A stretch of 64,000 nucleotides of DNA from RCC1774 sp050330855 (GTDB taxonomy: Bacteria > Cyanobacteriota > Cyanobacteriia > Thermosynechococcales > Thermosynechococcaceae). The position numbers were made by a program, and so were the translations under genes. The stretch spans positions 1 through 64,000 of the forward strand of contig JBHJNL010000070.1 in the NCBI GenBank assembly GCA_050330855.1, in the 5' to 3' direction. The notes beneath the pieces were generated by a model. The model searched no databases. It saw only the letters and a list, made by a program, of their open reading frames with translations, and was not told where the DNA came from. This document shows, in pieces, positions 53,707 to 61,773 of this stretch. Numbering within the stretch: the stretch's first letter is position 1; each line of letters starts with the position of its first letter.

Positions 53707-54324
53707 TTGGAAGCGCCCCCTCAAAGTTCTCCCAGTACTCCCCCAGTCGCGCCCTTGGCCCCTGTGGCCGTGGCTCCGCCGGTCCCTGCACCACCCCAAG
53801 ACGGCCCGAAAGGTCACCTGCCCTATCAAGAAGCATCACCCTCGCGTCTGACGACGGTGGGCAATTTTGTGCGAGGGTCTTACCAACGCACCGAGCAGCT
53901 CGATAAAGAGGCCACTGCGGCCTTTCAACGGATGACAGCAGCAGCAAAGGCCGAGGGAATACAGCTCATGCCAATTTCAGGATTTCGCTCTATCGAGAGT
54001 CAACGCAAACTCTTTGCTCGTCAAATTCAAAGACAGGGAAGCGAGGCGGCGGCAGCTAGACTCAGTGCCCCTCCAGGTCGCAGTGAGCACCATGCCGGGT
54101 ATGCCATTGATATTACAGATGCTCAAGACCCTAATACCGATCTGAAGCTGGCATTTCAGAATTCACGGGCCTATCGATGGCTCGTCACCAACGGGAACCG
54201 CTATGGTTTTGAGTTATCGTTCCCCCGTGATAATGCTCAGGGGGTCAGTTTTGAGCCTTGGCACTGGCGCTATATTGGCTCAACAAATGCTCAATCTGTG
54301 TTTAAAACGGCGAAGGGTGGGTAG
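53707..54324 (+). pseudogene. VanY-type D-Ala-D-Ala carboxypeptidase, 5' end lost
   Basis: The catalytic domain is intact: GFRSIESQRKLF, the zinc motif SEHHAGYAIDI and PWHWRYIG, as in M15B carboxypeptidases that trim peptidoglycan. A Pro/Ala linker precedes it. The membrane anchor that normally comes first is missing: the frame meets TAA at 53677, has no ATG, and its only candidate start is a weak TTG at 53707. The toxin-antitoxin genes begin exactly there, in antisense. The gene was probably truncated when that module arrived; it may be non-functional or cytoplasmic. Confidence 0.75.
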
Positions 54325-54332
54325 CGCCAGCA

Positions 54333-54809
54333 CTAACGCAACAGCTTGAATAGCGGCGATTGCAGCTCATAGCCAAACATATCCGCCATGTGCTTGAGCT
54401 TGCTTTCCCCTTCAATATTTTGGTCTCGTAGCCACTGAAAAATCACAAAGACCTTTTGCATGACGAACAGATCAAGCGCCTGGGGGTTGAATTGAATCCC
54501 TTCTTTTTGGCTGAATTCATGGGGAACCAGCATCGCGGCATAGCGCACCAGTTCACCGGATTGCCAATCAAGGAACAGCGGCAACCACGGATAAACGCTA
54601 TCGAGCCGCATAAACCACAGCCGCACTTCAGGAATCTCAGGAAACTCTAGGGGCTGCTCAAGATCTTGGGGATAGTTGATTTGAAACTGGATGGACTGGA
54701 AGTGTTCTGCCAGGTCACCTGTCTTTAGCCACGGCTCGATCTCGGCTTGAGCTGCAGAAAGATTGAGAGTATCAAAGTGCTCAGGGGCGGGGGCAATGAT
54801 TTTTGGCAT
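54333..54809 (-). CDS. CRR6-family NDH-1 assembly factor
   Basis: The sequence fits the CRR6 family (DUF1817): LAEHFQSIQFQINYPQDLEQ, EIPEVRLWFMRLDSVYPWLP, then RYAAMLVPHEFSQKEGIQFN and FVMQKVFVIFQWL. In plants CRR6 helps mature the NdhI subunit of the photosynthetic NDH complex; the cyanobacterial homologue is presumed similar. I start it at 54809 (MPKIIAPAPEHFD); the frame extends 20 codons further. Confidence 0.85.
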   Translation of the reverse strand: MPKIIAPAPEHFDTLNLSAAQAEIEPWLKTGDLAEHFQSIQFQINYPQDLEQPLEFPEIPEVRLWFMRLDSVYPWLPLFLDWQSGELVRYAAMLVPHEFSQKEGIQFNPQALDLFVMQKVFVIFQWLRDQNIEGESKLKHMADMFGYELQSPLFKLLR

Positions 54810-55117
54810 CTGAAAAGATTGTGATTGAGTGGGCTTTAGTAAAGAGAGAGGGCGATTATTCACATACATCTCTGGTAGTCCCGTTTAACCCTTCATTGGC
54901 CCCCTACCCCCCCAACTCTGGGGGGAACAATCCAATATTTCGGTACTCTCCCCCCAAACTTGGGGGGCTGGGGGGGCGAGTGAAAAGCTTTTGGGATAAT
55001 TCAAGACTTGTGTGTAAACGACAGGGAGAGAGGAGGAAAGCTTTGGGTTTTGAGTTGGGAAAACAGGGAGAAACTGAGTTTGAGAGCACTGCTCATTTGA
55101 GGGAAGGGCAGATAGTG
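54810..55117. other. 308-bp gap holding the palindromic repeat
   Basis: Both flanking genes run leftward, so the crr6 promoter should be here. The inverted repeat fills about one third of the gap. The remainder has no recognised feature. Confidence 0.4.
54894..54985. repeat. G/C-homopolymer-rich inverted repeat element
   Basis: Two stretches, GGCCCCCTACCCCCCCAACT...GGGGGG (54897-54925) and CCCCCC...GGGGGGCTGGGGGGGCGAG (54951-54981), are imperfect reverse complements, and each is itself a small palindrome. Together they can fold into a long hairpin. This looks like a dispersed cyanobacterial palindromic repeat (REP or MITE-like) inserted between crr6 and the photolyase-related gene. Confidence 0.6.
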
Positions 55118-56620
55118 TCATTTGGCAGCTTGTTTTTTGTGCCAGTCTTGCGCCTGCTGACGAATTGCCGCTAGCTCCTCTGTTGGCATCTTATCTAGAT
55201 TAGCCAAGATAAAACCCATGCGCCCTTGAGATTGGAGCTTATCTCGGTGGCGATCTAAAAAGTCCCAATAGAAAAAGTTAAAGGGGCAGGCGGTCTCCCC
55301 CGTTCGGGTCTTGGGATTATATTGGCATCCTTTGCAGTAATCACTCATTCGATTGATGTAGTTCGCTGATGCTGCATAGGGCTTTGAGGCCAGCAGCCCA
55401 CCATCAGCAAAGAGTCCCATGCCAATTACGTTGGTTTGCATGACCCAGTCATAGGCGTCGATAAAGGCTGCATGAAACCAGTCCTCGACCGCTTGGGGCG
55501 AAAGACCAGTAATTAAGGCAAAGTTACTGAGCAGCATCAAGCGCTGAATGTGGTGACCATAGCCGGTTCGCTTCACCTGTGACAGCGTTTGGTGAAGACA
55601 GTTCATTTCGGTTTTAGCCGTCCAGTAAAACTCGGGCAGCGGCTGGTGATGCTCAAACCAATTGCTCTGGCTGTGGTCAGCGTAGCTGTAAATGCCCCGC
55701 ATATATTCGCGCCAGCCCAGCACCTGACGAACAAAGCCTTCAACATTATTAAGCGCAAGGCCTTGCTCGTGATAGGCCTGCTCTGCAGCTTTAATGACCT
55801 CCAGCGGCTGCAACAGACCTAAGTTTAGGTACGGCGACAGAAGGGCGTGCCAGAGTGTATCTTCGCCAGTGACCATGGCATCTTGATAGGCACCGAAGGT
55901 GGGCAGGCGATGTTCAATGAAATGCTGGAGTACCTGGAGCGCTTGTTCACGAGTCACGGCCCAGTTAAAAGGTGAGATCGCACCATAATCTGAAAAGCCC
56001 TGCGACTTGACCCAATCGATCACCTCCAAAGTTATTTCATCGGGTTTAAACCAAAAAGGAGCAGGGGGCTTGAGATTTTTAGAGGGCGGCTTTCGATTCT
56101 GTTTATCAAAGTTCCACTGGCCGCCAACGGGATGCTGGCCCTCCATTAAAATTCCGAAACGTTTGCGACCGGCGCGATAAAAGGTCTCCATTAGGAGCGT
56201 TTTGCGACCTGCAGCCCACTGCGAAAATTCAATCTCGCTCCACAGAAAATGATTGTTGGGGACGAGTGCTAGCCTACAAGGCAGTTCCAGCTCGTCAAGG
56301 AAGGTTGCGAAGGGGCGATCTGCTGGGGCCATCACTCGTAGGTCAGTGATGTGATGGGTTTTGATCCAGGCCAGCAGCGGGGATACAAAGTCTTGGGCAA
56401 TCTCGTAGGTGACTGACCATCCGGACTGCCGCAAGTCTCGAGCAAAGTGCCGCATGGCTGACCAGACTAACACTAGCTTCTGTCGGTGATAGGGGCGCTT
56501 CTGGACATGCTGCGCCGCTTCGATTAAAAGAACAGGTACATCCTGCGGTGATGGACAGCTTTGTAATGCGGCCTGCTGCGCCCAAAGCTGATCCCCAATG
56601 ATCCAAATACCAGTGGTCAT
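55118..56620 (-). CDS. Cryptochrome/photolyase-related protein, FeS-BCP (PhrB-like) class
   Basis: This 500-residue flavoprotein has an N-terminal domain starting TTGIWIIGDQLWAQQ, the helical FAD domain with NNVEGFVRQVLGWREYMRG and MQTNVIGMGLFADGG, and C-terminal cysteines (YCKGCQYN then TACPFNFFYWDFL) that bind a 4Fe-4S cluster in this class. Such enzymes repair (6-4) photoproducts or act as photoreceptors. The ATG at 56620 is preferred to the TTG nine codons upstream. Confidence 0.9.
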   Translation of the reverse strand: MTTGIWIIGDQLWAQQAALQSCPSPQDVPVLLIEAAQHVQKRPYHRQKLVLVWSAMRHFARDLRQSGWSVTYEIAQDFVSPLLAWIKTHHITDLRVMAPADRPFATFLDELELPCRLALVPNNHFLWSEIEFSQWAAGRKTLLMETFYRAGRKRFGILMEGQHPVGGQWNFDKQNRKPPSKNLKPPAPFWFKPDEITLEVIDWVKSQGFSDYGAISPFNWAVTREQALQVLQHFIEHRLPTFGAYQDAMVTGEDTLWHALLSPYLNLGLLQPLEVIKAAEQAYHEQGLALNNVEGFVRQVLGWREYMRGIYSYADHSQSNWFEHHQPLPEFYWTAKTEMNCLHQTLSQVKRTGYGHHIQRLMLLSNFALITGLSPQAVEDWFHAAFIDAYDWVMQTNVIGMGLFADGGLLASKPYAASANYINRMSDYCKGCQYNPKTRTGETACPFNFFYWDFLDRHRDKLQSQGRMGFILANLDKMPTEELAAIRQQAQDWHKKQAAK

Positions 56621-56656
56621 GGTGAGGTCTGGAATGAATAAGAGCAACCATTAGCA

Positions 56657-56694
56657 CCCCCTAGCTTTTTAAGAACAAAAGAAACTAGGGGCTG
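56657..56694. terminator. Inverted repeat downstream of psbQ
   Basis: CCCCTAG (56659-56665) pairs with CTAGGGG (56686-56692), with GC extensions and an A/T-rich loop. It lies about 45 bases beyond the psbQ stop on the minus strand and before the next gene. A plausible terminator, without a clear U-tract. Confidence 0.4.
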
Positions 56695-56736
56695 CTGTGC
56701 AGAAACATGAGTGACAGATCCAGTCAACCTCAGCGC

Positions 56737-57162
56737 CTATAGAATCTGAGCAAAATCTTGAACGACTGCTTCGTAGGCGGCCGCAGCGGCCTTGATATTC
56801 TTCTTGCTGGCGGCAACATCAAGCTGATGCAAGTGATCTTGCAGCAAGCGACTAGACCGATTGAATACGCTCTGCTCAGATGAGGGTAAAACCTTCTCTA
56901 GCCGACTAAGACGCACACCCAATTCACCCAAGGGGCCGCGAAGAAAAGTTTGAACACCGTTCCAGTTTTGTTTTTCAATCAGTGACTCCAGTTCAGGAAT
57001 GCGATCGCGCAATGGCAGCAAATTATCGACGTAGAGCTGGACCTGATCGCTGGCGGCAACGGCGGCAGGCGTCAATGTACCGACGCTGCTGAACAGCAAC
57101 AGACCGACCAGGCAGATAGTGGTTAACAGTGACTTACAAAAACTCTTAAACTTAGCGTTCAT
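56737..57162 (-). CDS. psbQ: Photosystem II extrinsic protein PsbQ (CyanoQ)
   Basis: A signal peptide at about 1-37 (LLTTICLVGLLLFSSVGTLT) ends near AVAAS. The mature part is a four-helix bundle typical of PsbQ: YVDNLLPLRDRIPELESLIE, NGVQTFLRGPLGELGVRLS and DHLHQLDVAASKKNIKAAAA. It stabilises the lumenal side of photosystem II. The better-studied cyanobacterial PsbQ proteins are lipoproteins. Here no cysteine occurs at the cleavage site, so it is probably a soluble lumenal protein. I start at 57162 (AGGATCACCC upstream). Confidence 0.88.
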   Translation of the reverse strand: MNAKFKSFCKSLLTTICLVGLLLFSSVGTLTPAAVAASDQVQLYVDNLLPLRDRIPELESLIEKQNWNGVQTFLRGPLGELGVRLSRLEKVLPSSEQSVFNRSSRLLQDHLHQLDVAASKKNIKAAAAAYEAVVQDFAQIL

Positions 57163-57380
57163 GGGTGATCCTGTGCACAGTTGAGATAACGAGAACAAGA
57201 AGCTGCTTAAAAAACAGCGCCCCACCAATCCACCCGATTAGAGAACTCTACAGCTCAAATCTTCTCAGATGACAAAGGGAAGCAATGCAGGGTGCTGACG
57301 CTTTTTAAGCAGGTTGAATACCTATTGTCGGGTTTATGTGTATTTTTGTAAACATGGGTACCAGGTACTTAGGACCAACC

Positions 57381-58874
57381 ATGAGTGTTCGTAAGATTTT
57401 AGTTTGGTTTCGCAATGACTTGCGGCTCCATGATCATGAGCCACTAACGCAGGCGTTAAGATCCGGGGCGCAGGTGATTCCCCTCTATTGTTTTGACCCT
57501 CGGCAGTTTGGCGTAACATCATTAGGCTTTGCCAAAACCGGCCCGATTCGAGCGCAGTTCCTCTGTGAGAGTGTTGCCAGTTTGCGTCAGTCACTACAGG
57601 CTCTCGGTAGTAATCTGATGGTGCGTCATGACCGTCCAGAGCTTGTGATTCCCTCGCTCATTCAAAACTTAGAGATTTCAGCAATCTATTTTCACAGCGA
57701 AGTCACCTCAGAAGAACTCGCAGTTGAAGCCGCCGTTGAGAAGGCGGTGCTTCCTTTCCAGGTCCAGCATCAGCGCTTTTGGGGAACCACGCTCTATCAT
57801 CCTGACGATTTGCCGATGGCGATCGCAAAGCTGCCTGAGCTGTTTACGCATTTTCGCAAGCAGATCGAACAACACTCTACGGTACGTGCTAGCTTCCCTG
57901 TGCCGAAAAGAATGCCGTCACTGCCTGATGTTGATGCAGGCCAGATCCCCACACTGGTAGATCTTGGCTCCAAGCCAGTGGAGGCAGATAGGCGGGCAGT
58001 GATGACGTTTGAGGGGGGTGAAGTAGTGGGTCGGGCGCGTCTCCATGACTATATTTGGGGGCAAGACTGCCTCCGGTGCTATAAGCAAACCCGCAATGGA
58101 ATGTTAGGAGCCAATTATTCATCTAAATTCTCACCTTGGCTGGCCTTGGGCTGTCTTTCTCCTCGCCTGATTTATGAACATGTCCAAGCCTACGAAACAG
58201 AGCGAGTCAAGAATGATTCAACCTACTGGCTTGTATTTGAGCTGTTGTGGCGCGACTTCTTCCGGCTGATCGCCGCTAAACATGGAACTCATCTCTTTCG
58301 TCAATCTGGGTTGAGAGGTTTGTCTATTCCTTGGCAAACCGATGCAGAGGCCTTTAAGCGCTGGCAGCAAGGTCAAACCGGGTACCCGTTAGTAGATGCC
58401 AATATGCGGGAGCTAATGTTGACAGGGTTCATGTCCAATCGGGGCCGTCAGAACGTAGCCAGTTTTTTAACTAAAAACCTGGGCCTTAATTGGCAACTGG
58501 GGGGAGAATGGTTTGAGTCGCAGCTCATTGACTATGATGTCTGCAGCAATTGGGGCAACTGGAACTACACTGCTGGGGTGGGCAACGATGCCCGTGAGTT
58601 TCGTTATTTCAACATTCTCAAGCAGTCACGAGACTATGACCCTAGGGGGGACTATGTGCGCCATTGGCTACCTGAGCTTGCCAAAGTGCCTCGCACAAAG
58701 GTTCATGAGCCTTGGCGGCTAACGGAAGAAGAGCAGGCTCGTCTCCGTTTAAAGGTGGGCCGTGACTATCCTGAACCGATGGTGGATTTTCAGAAATCTA
58801 TTGCGGCCAACCAGAAACGTTATGTTCGTTCTATTCAGGGAGGATCGTTGAATGGCTCGTCAGAAGGCGGCTAA
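57381..58874 (+). CDS. cry: Cryptochrome DASH
   Basis: The photolyase domain (KILVWFRNDLRLHDHEPLTQ) and FAD domain (LWRDFFRLIAAKHG, then VDANMRELMLTGFMSNRGRQ and WGNWNYTAGVGNDARE) identify a DASH-type cryptochrome. These repair pyrimidine dimers in single-stranded DNA or act as blue-light sensors. The ATG at 57381 is chosen because it is preceded by AGGACC and begins the conserved sequence; the frame extends 15 codons upstream. Its 3' end overlaps the DUF2256 gene by 23 bp. Confidence 0.93.
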   Translation: MSVRKILVWFRNDLRLHDHEPLTQALRSGAQVIPLYCFDPRQFGVTSLGFAKTGPIRAQFLCESVASLRQSLQALGSNLMVRHDRPELVIPSLIQNLEISAIYFHSEVTSEELAVEAAVEKAVLPFQVQHQRFWGTTLYHPDDLPMAIAKLPELFTHFRKQIEQHSTVRASFPVPKRMPSLPDVDAGQIPTLVDLGSKPVEADRRAVMTFEGGEVVGRARLHDYIWGQDCLRCYKQTRNGMLGANYSSKFSPWLALGCLSPRLIYEHVQAYETERVKNDSTYWLVFELLWRDFFRLIAAKHGTHLFRQSGLRGLSIPWQTDAEAFKRWQQGQTGYPLVDANMRELMLTGFMSNRGRQNVASFLTKNLGLNWQLGGEWFESQLIDYDVCSNWGNWNYTAGVGNDAREFRYFNILKQSRDYDPRGDYVRHWLPELAKVPRTKVHEPWRLTEEEQARLRLKVGRDYPEPMVDFQKSIAANQKRYVRSIQGGSLNGSSEGG

Positions 58875-59022
58875 GCCAAAATTGACGAAGGTTTGTCTGG
58901 TTTGCGATCGCACCTTCACCTGGCGCAAAAAGTGGGCAAACTGCTGGGATGAGGTCAAATACTGTTCTGAACGCTGTCGCCGCCGGTCTAGCAAGGCGAA
59001 ATCAGATTCAGAACAACCGTAA
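58852..59022 (+). CDS. DUF2256 small zinc-ribbon-like protein, 56 aa
   Basis: The frame starts at ATG 58852 behind a good ribosome-binding site (GGGAGG at 58838-58843) inside the end of the cryptochrome gene. The protein is basic, with paired cysteines CLVC and CSERC and a conserved WRKKWANCWDEVKYCS core. DUF2256 proteins are regularly encoded next to cryptochromes and photolyases. The function is unknown; metal binding is likely. Confidence 0.88.
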   Translation: MARQKAAKPKLTKVCLVCDRTFTWRKKWANCWDEVKYCSERCRRRSSKAKSDSEQP

Positions 59023-59168
59023 TATCGATGGGTTCGCATCAAGGAACTTTGTCCTTAGTTTAAGTTTCTTCATATTTGAGGGTATTGTGTTAGTATCCGT
59101 GGCATTAATTTGCCACCGGTTTTCCCTGAATTTTTAAGGCTATTGTGAGGAGCTAGGGGAGTTAAAGA

Positions 59169-60254
59169 GTGAAACAAAATTGGTCATATAAGTCTCTGGG
59201 ACAGCCATCGGGACGCTTTTTCCCTCAGCCGGTTCGAGTAGGCGTCATCGGCGTCGGCAACATGGGACAGCACCATACCCGAGTTCTGAGCTTGCTCAAA
59301 GACGTAGAGCTAATCGGTATTTCTGATGTCGATCGCGTTCGAGGCATTGATACTGCTAGCAAGTATCAAATTCAATTTTTTCACAACTACCAGGCCATGC
59401 TGCCCCTCGTTGACGCCGTGTGCGTCGCCGTGCCCACGCGCCTGCATCACGACGTGGGCATGACCTGCCTGCAGGCAGGGGTTCACGTGCTCATCGAAAA
59501 ACCCATTGCCGCCAGCATTGCCGAAGCCGAGTCTTTAGTGAACAAAGCAGCTCAACAGCAGCGTATTCTGCAGGTGGGGCACATTGAGCGCTTTAACCCG
59601 GCCTTCCAGGAGCTGACCAACGTCCTTAAGACCGAAGAGGTTTTAGCCCTCGAAGCTCACCGCATGAGTCCTTATTCCGATCGCGCCAACGATGTCTCCG
59701 TGGTTCTTGATCTGATGATCCACGACATCGACCTGCTGCAAGAGCTAGCAGCGTCTCCGGTGATTCGACTGACGGCCAGCGGCAGCCAGTCTGGCCCCGG
59801 GTATTTGGACTATGTGACAGCGACCCTCGGCTTCGCCAATGGCATTGTGGCAACCCTCACCTCTAGCAAAGTGACACACCGCAAGCAGCGCCGCATTGTG
59901 GCCCACTGTAAAAAGTCTTTAACAGAGGCCGACTTCCTCAACAACGATATTCAGATTCACCGTCAGGTCACCGCAAGCTGTCACGCAGCCCACGGTCAGG
60001 TTCTCTATCGTCAGGATGGATTGATTGAGCAGGTTTCCACCAGCAATATTGAACCCCTCCATGCCGAACTAGAGCATTTTGTGAATTGCGTTCGCGGCGG
60101 TGAGCAACCCTCTGTCGGGGGCGCACAGGCCCTGAAGGCACTGCGGGTTGCGAGCCTCATTGAACAAATGGCGTTAGATGGCTATGCTTGGCAATTGTCT
60201 GAAGATGGCCTAGAGCAACAATTAGTTGCGCCAGCGATGACCGTTCGGGTCTAA
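59169..60254 (+). CDS. Gfo/Idh/MocA-family NAD(P)-dependent oxidoreductase
   Basis: A Rossmann domain (VGVIGVGNMGQHHTRVLSLL) is followed by VHVLIEKPIA with the catalytic-type lysine, then HIERFNPAFQEL and the substrate-binding domain (SVVLDLMIHDIDLLQELA). The 361 residues are normal. The family oxidises or reduces sugars and related polyols; the substrate is not evident, though nucleotide-sugar or glycoside modification is common. The start is GTG at 59169 behind GAGGAGCTAGGGGAG. Confidence 0.9.
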   Translation: MKQNWSYKSLGQPSGRFFPQPVRVGVIGVGNMGQHHTRVLSLLKDVELIGISDVDRVRGIDTASKYQIQFFHNYQAMLPLVDAVCVAVPTRLHHDVGMTCLQAGVHVLIEKPIAASIAEAESLVNKAAQQQRILQVGHIERFNPAFQELTNVLKTEEVLALEAHRMSPYSDRANDVSVVLDLMIHDIDLLQELAASPVIRLTASGSQSGPGYLDYVTATLGFANGIVATLTSSKVTHRKQRRIVAHCKKSLTEADFLNNDIQIHRQVTASCHAAHGQVLYRQDGLIEQVSTSNIEPLHAELEHFVNCVRGGEQPSVGGAQALKALRVASLIEQMALDGYAWQLSEDGLEQQLVAPAMTVRV

Positions 60255-60368
60255 ACTCTAAAACTTAATCTCTGCATAATCTGAGTTGGCACTTTCTAGA
60301 ATTGAATGGTCTACACTACAGACTGAATAGAGTCTACTGTCGTTTGCCAAAGTCAAGGGTTAGTCACA

Positions 60369-60515
60369 ATGTCTTCAGATTTTGATCGCGGCATTATGAA
60401 ATTTGAAGGGGCTGATAAGCCCGTTACGATAGCGCTGTCTGCTGTTATTGTTTTGGGGGCGATCGCAGCTCTGATTTTGTGGGCGCTGCATTCAGCCTAT
60501 ATTTTTGGGGGCTAA
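60369..60515 (+). CDS. Small single-span membrane protein, 48 aa
   Basis: The frame encodes a short polar N-terminus (MSSDFDRGIMKFEGADKPV) and one membrane helix (TIALSAVIVLGAIAALILWA). Its composition is like small photosynthetic-membrane subunits, but I cannot name it. Its end overlaps the 3' end of convergent comF by 71 bp. It probably has its own promoter in the 110 bp upstream. Confidence 0.55.
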   Translation: MSSDFDRGIMKFEGADKPVTIALSAVIVLGAIAALILWALHSAYIFGG

Positions 60516-61176
60516 AACGATGGGCTTGGGCGACGGCTACCGCGCCGTGTACTTTAATGCCTGCTGTTTGTAAGATTTGAGTGGCGGCTTGGATGGTTGC
60601 ACCTGTGGTGTAAATGTCATCCAGCAACAGTACAGGCCATTGGGGCCGCTGACGTTGAAAATCTGGCCCCAGCACAAACGCTTGCTCTAGGTTATGGTGA
60701 CGTTCTGCAATGGAGAGGCCAAATTGAGCTTGGGTCGCTTGGTGCCGAATCAGGGCTTGAGCACTGACCTTGACGCCTACAATCTGTCCAAAGCTGTGGG
60801 CAATTAACTCTGCTTGGTTATAGCCCCGCTGTCTGTGCCGATCTTCGTGCAGCGGTATCGGGACTAGGACAAACTGCCGACCAGAGGCTTGCTGTAGCCA
60901 CGCCTGCGCTAACCACTGTCCCAACGGACGAGCAATTTCAGCCCTGCCGTTGTATTTAAGAAGTGCGATCGCACGTTTCAAGGCCCCCCCATAGCTCCCC
61001 CAGGCAAACACCTCCGGGCTAGAAGTCTGTGTTTGACAAGCCTGGAGTTGACGGGAACAATCTGGACAAAACACTGACGTCGTCCGCCGCTGGCAGAGCG
61101 GACACTCGCTGCGGAAGCCTAAGTTAAGAACACCCTCGACAATTGCACGCCAAACCATAGGTCGATTGTTGAGCAC
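60445..61176 (-). CDS. comF: ComF-family phosphoribosyltransferase-like protein
   Basis: An N-terminal zinc finger (CPLCQRRTTSVFCPDCSRQL) is followed by a phosphoribosyltransferase-type domain with VLLLDDIYTTGATIQAAT and a preceding RQRGYNQAELIA segment. ComF proteins are needed for DNA uptake during natural transformation in several bacteria and are kept in most cyanobacteria. Length 243 is typical. The last 23 residues are encoded across the small convergent membrane gene. Confidence 0.9.
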   Translation of the reverse strand: MLNNRPMVWRAIVEGVLNLGFRSECPLCQRRTTSVFCPDCSRQLQACQTQTSSPEVFAWGSYGGALKRAIALLKYNGRAEIARPLGQWLAQAWLQQASGRQFVLVPIPLHEDRHRQRGYNQAELIAHSFGQIVGVKVSAQALIRHQATQAQFGLSIAERHHNLEQAFVLGPDFQRQRPQWPVLLLDDIYTTGATIQAATQILQTAGIKVHGAVAVAQAHRFSPQKYRLNAAPTKSELRSPPKQ

Positions 61177-61208
61177 TCAGAAGTGAGAGCTGATTCTCGC
61201 TAAACAAC

Positions 61209-61598
61209 CTAGGCCAACGTTTCAGGGCAATACCCCAAGCCTTGAATGAACTGCTCTCTGAAAGCTTGAATTTCTGTTAAGTCAGGCGCACCATGGGCAA
61301 TCACCGCGATTTGGTAGCGCTCCATCACTTCTACAGGAGCGTACCCATCCTCTAAGGCCTCTAATACATTGCGCACCCTAACATTGGGCGAGTAGGGAAC
61401 CCCTAGCTCATGCAAAAAGGCTCGGAAGTCTTTCTGGGTTTGTTCAGTCCATCCAGCAGCGGTCTGCACCCGCAGCACCCAGCCATTGAGCTGATGGATC
61501 ACGGACACAAATTGGGTCGGTAAATGAGGACTGCTGAGCAGATGCCGAATTGCACGGAGCACGAGCGTTGAGTTGCTAAAGCTGTAGAGATAATCCAT
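61209..61598 (-). CDS. Conserved hypothetical protein, 129 aa
   Basis: A soluble protein with alternating helices and strands: LVLRAIRHLLSSPHLPTQFV, GWTEQTQKDFRAFLHELGVP and YAPVEVMERYQIAVIAHGAP. I see no motif pointing to a function. It is 32 bp upstream of comF on the same strand, so the two are probably co-transcribed. Confidence 0.6.
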   Translation of the reverse strand: MDYLYSFSNSTLVLRAIRHLLSSPHLPTQFVSVIHQLNGWVLRVQTAAGWTEQTQKDFRAFLHELGVPYSPNVRVRNVLEALEDGYAPVEVMERYQIAVIAHGAPDLTEIQAFREQFIQGLGYCPETLA

Positions 61599-61684
61599 TT
61601 TGTCTTCTCCTGGTGCCTAGGACCTGCTGCTAGCACCTGATCTATCTCTATTGTCGGGGGGAATTCCTGTACCGGATACCGAAG

Positions 61685-61708
61685 AACCCCCATAATAACT
61701 AGGGGGTT
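61685..61708. terminator. Short G/C-arm inverted repeat
   Basis: AACCCCC (61685-61691) pairs with GGGGGTT (61702-61708) over a 10-base A/T-rich loop. It lies between the divergent 129-aa gene and queA, so it is more likely an operator or repeat than a terminator. Confidence 0.3.
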
Positions 61709-61773
61709 ATACCCAAACTTCTGACCATGACCCTCACAGTTGCCTCTCGTTGTCTACCGACTAGGCCTTAAGC

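Noticed and set aside
53618..53947. N-terminal extension of the antitoxin frame to 220 residues
   Set aside because: This part reads antisense through the VanY coding sequence, is Arg/Pro-rich in the way antisense frames often are, and does not resemble any antitoxin start. The conserved part begins at 53617.
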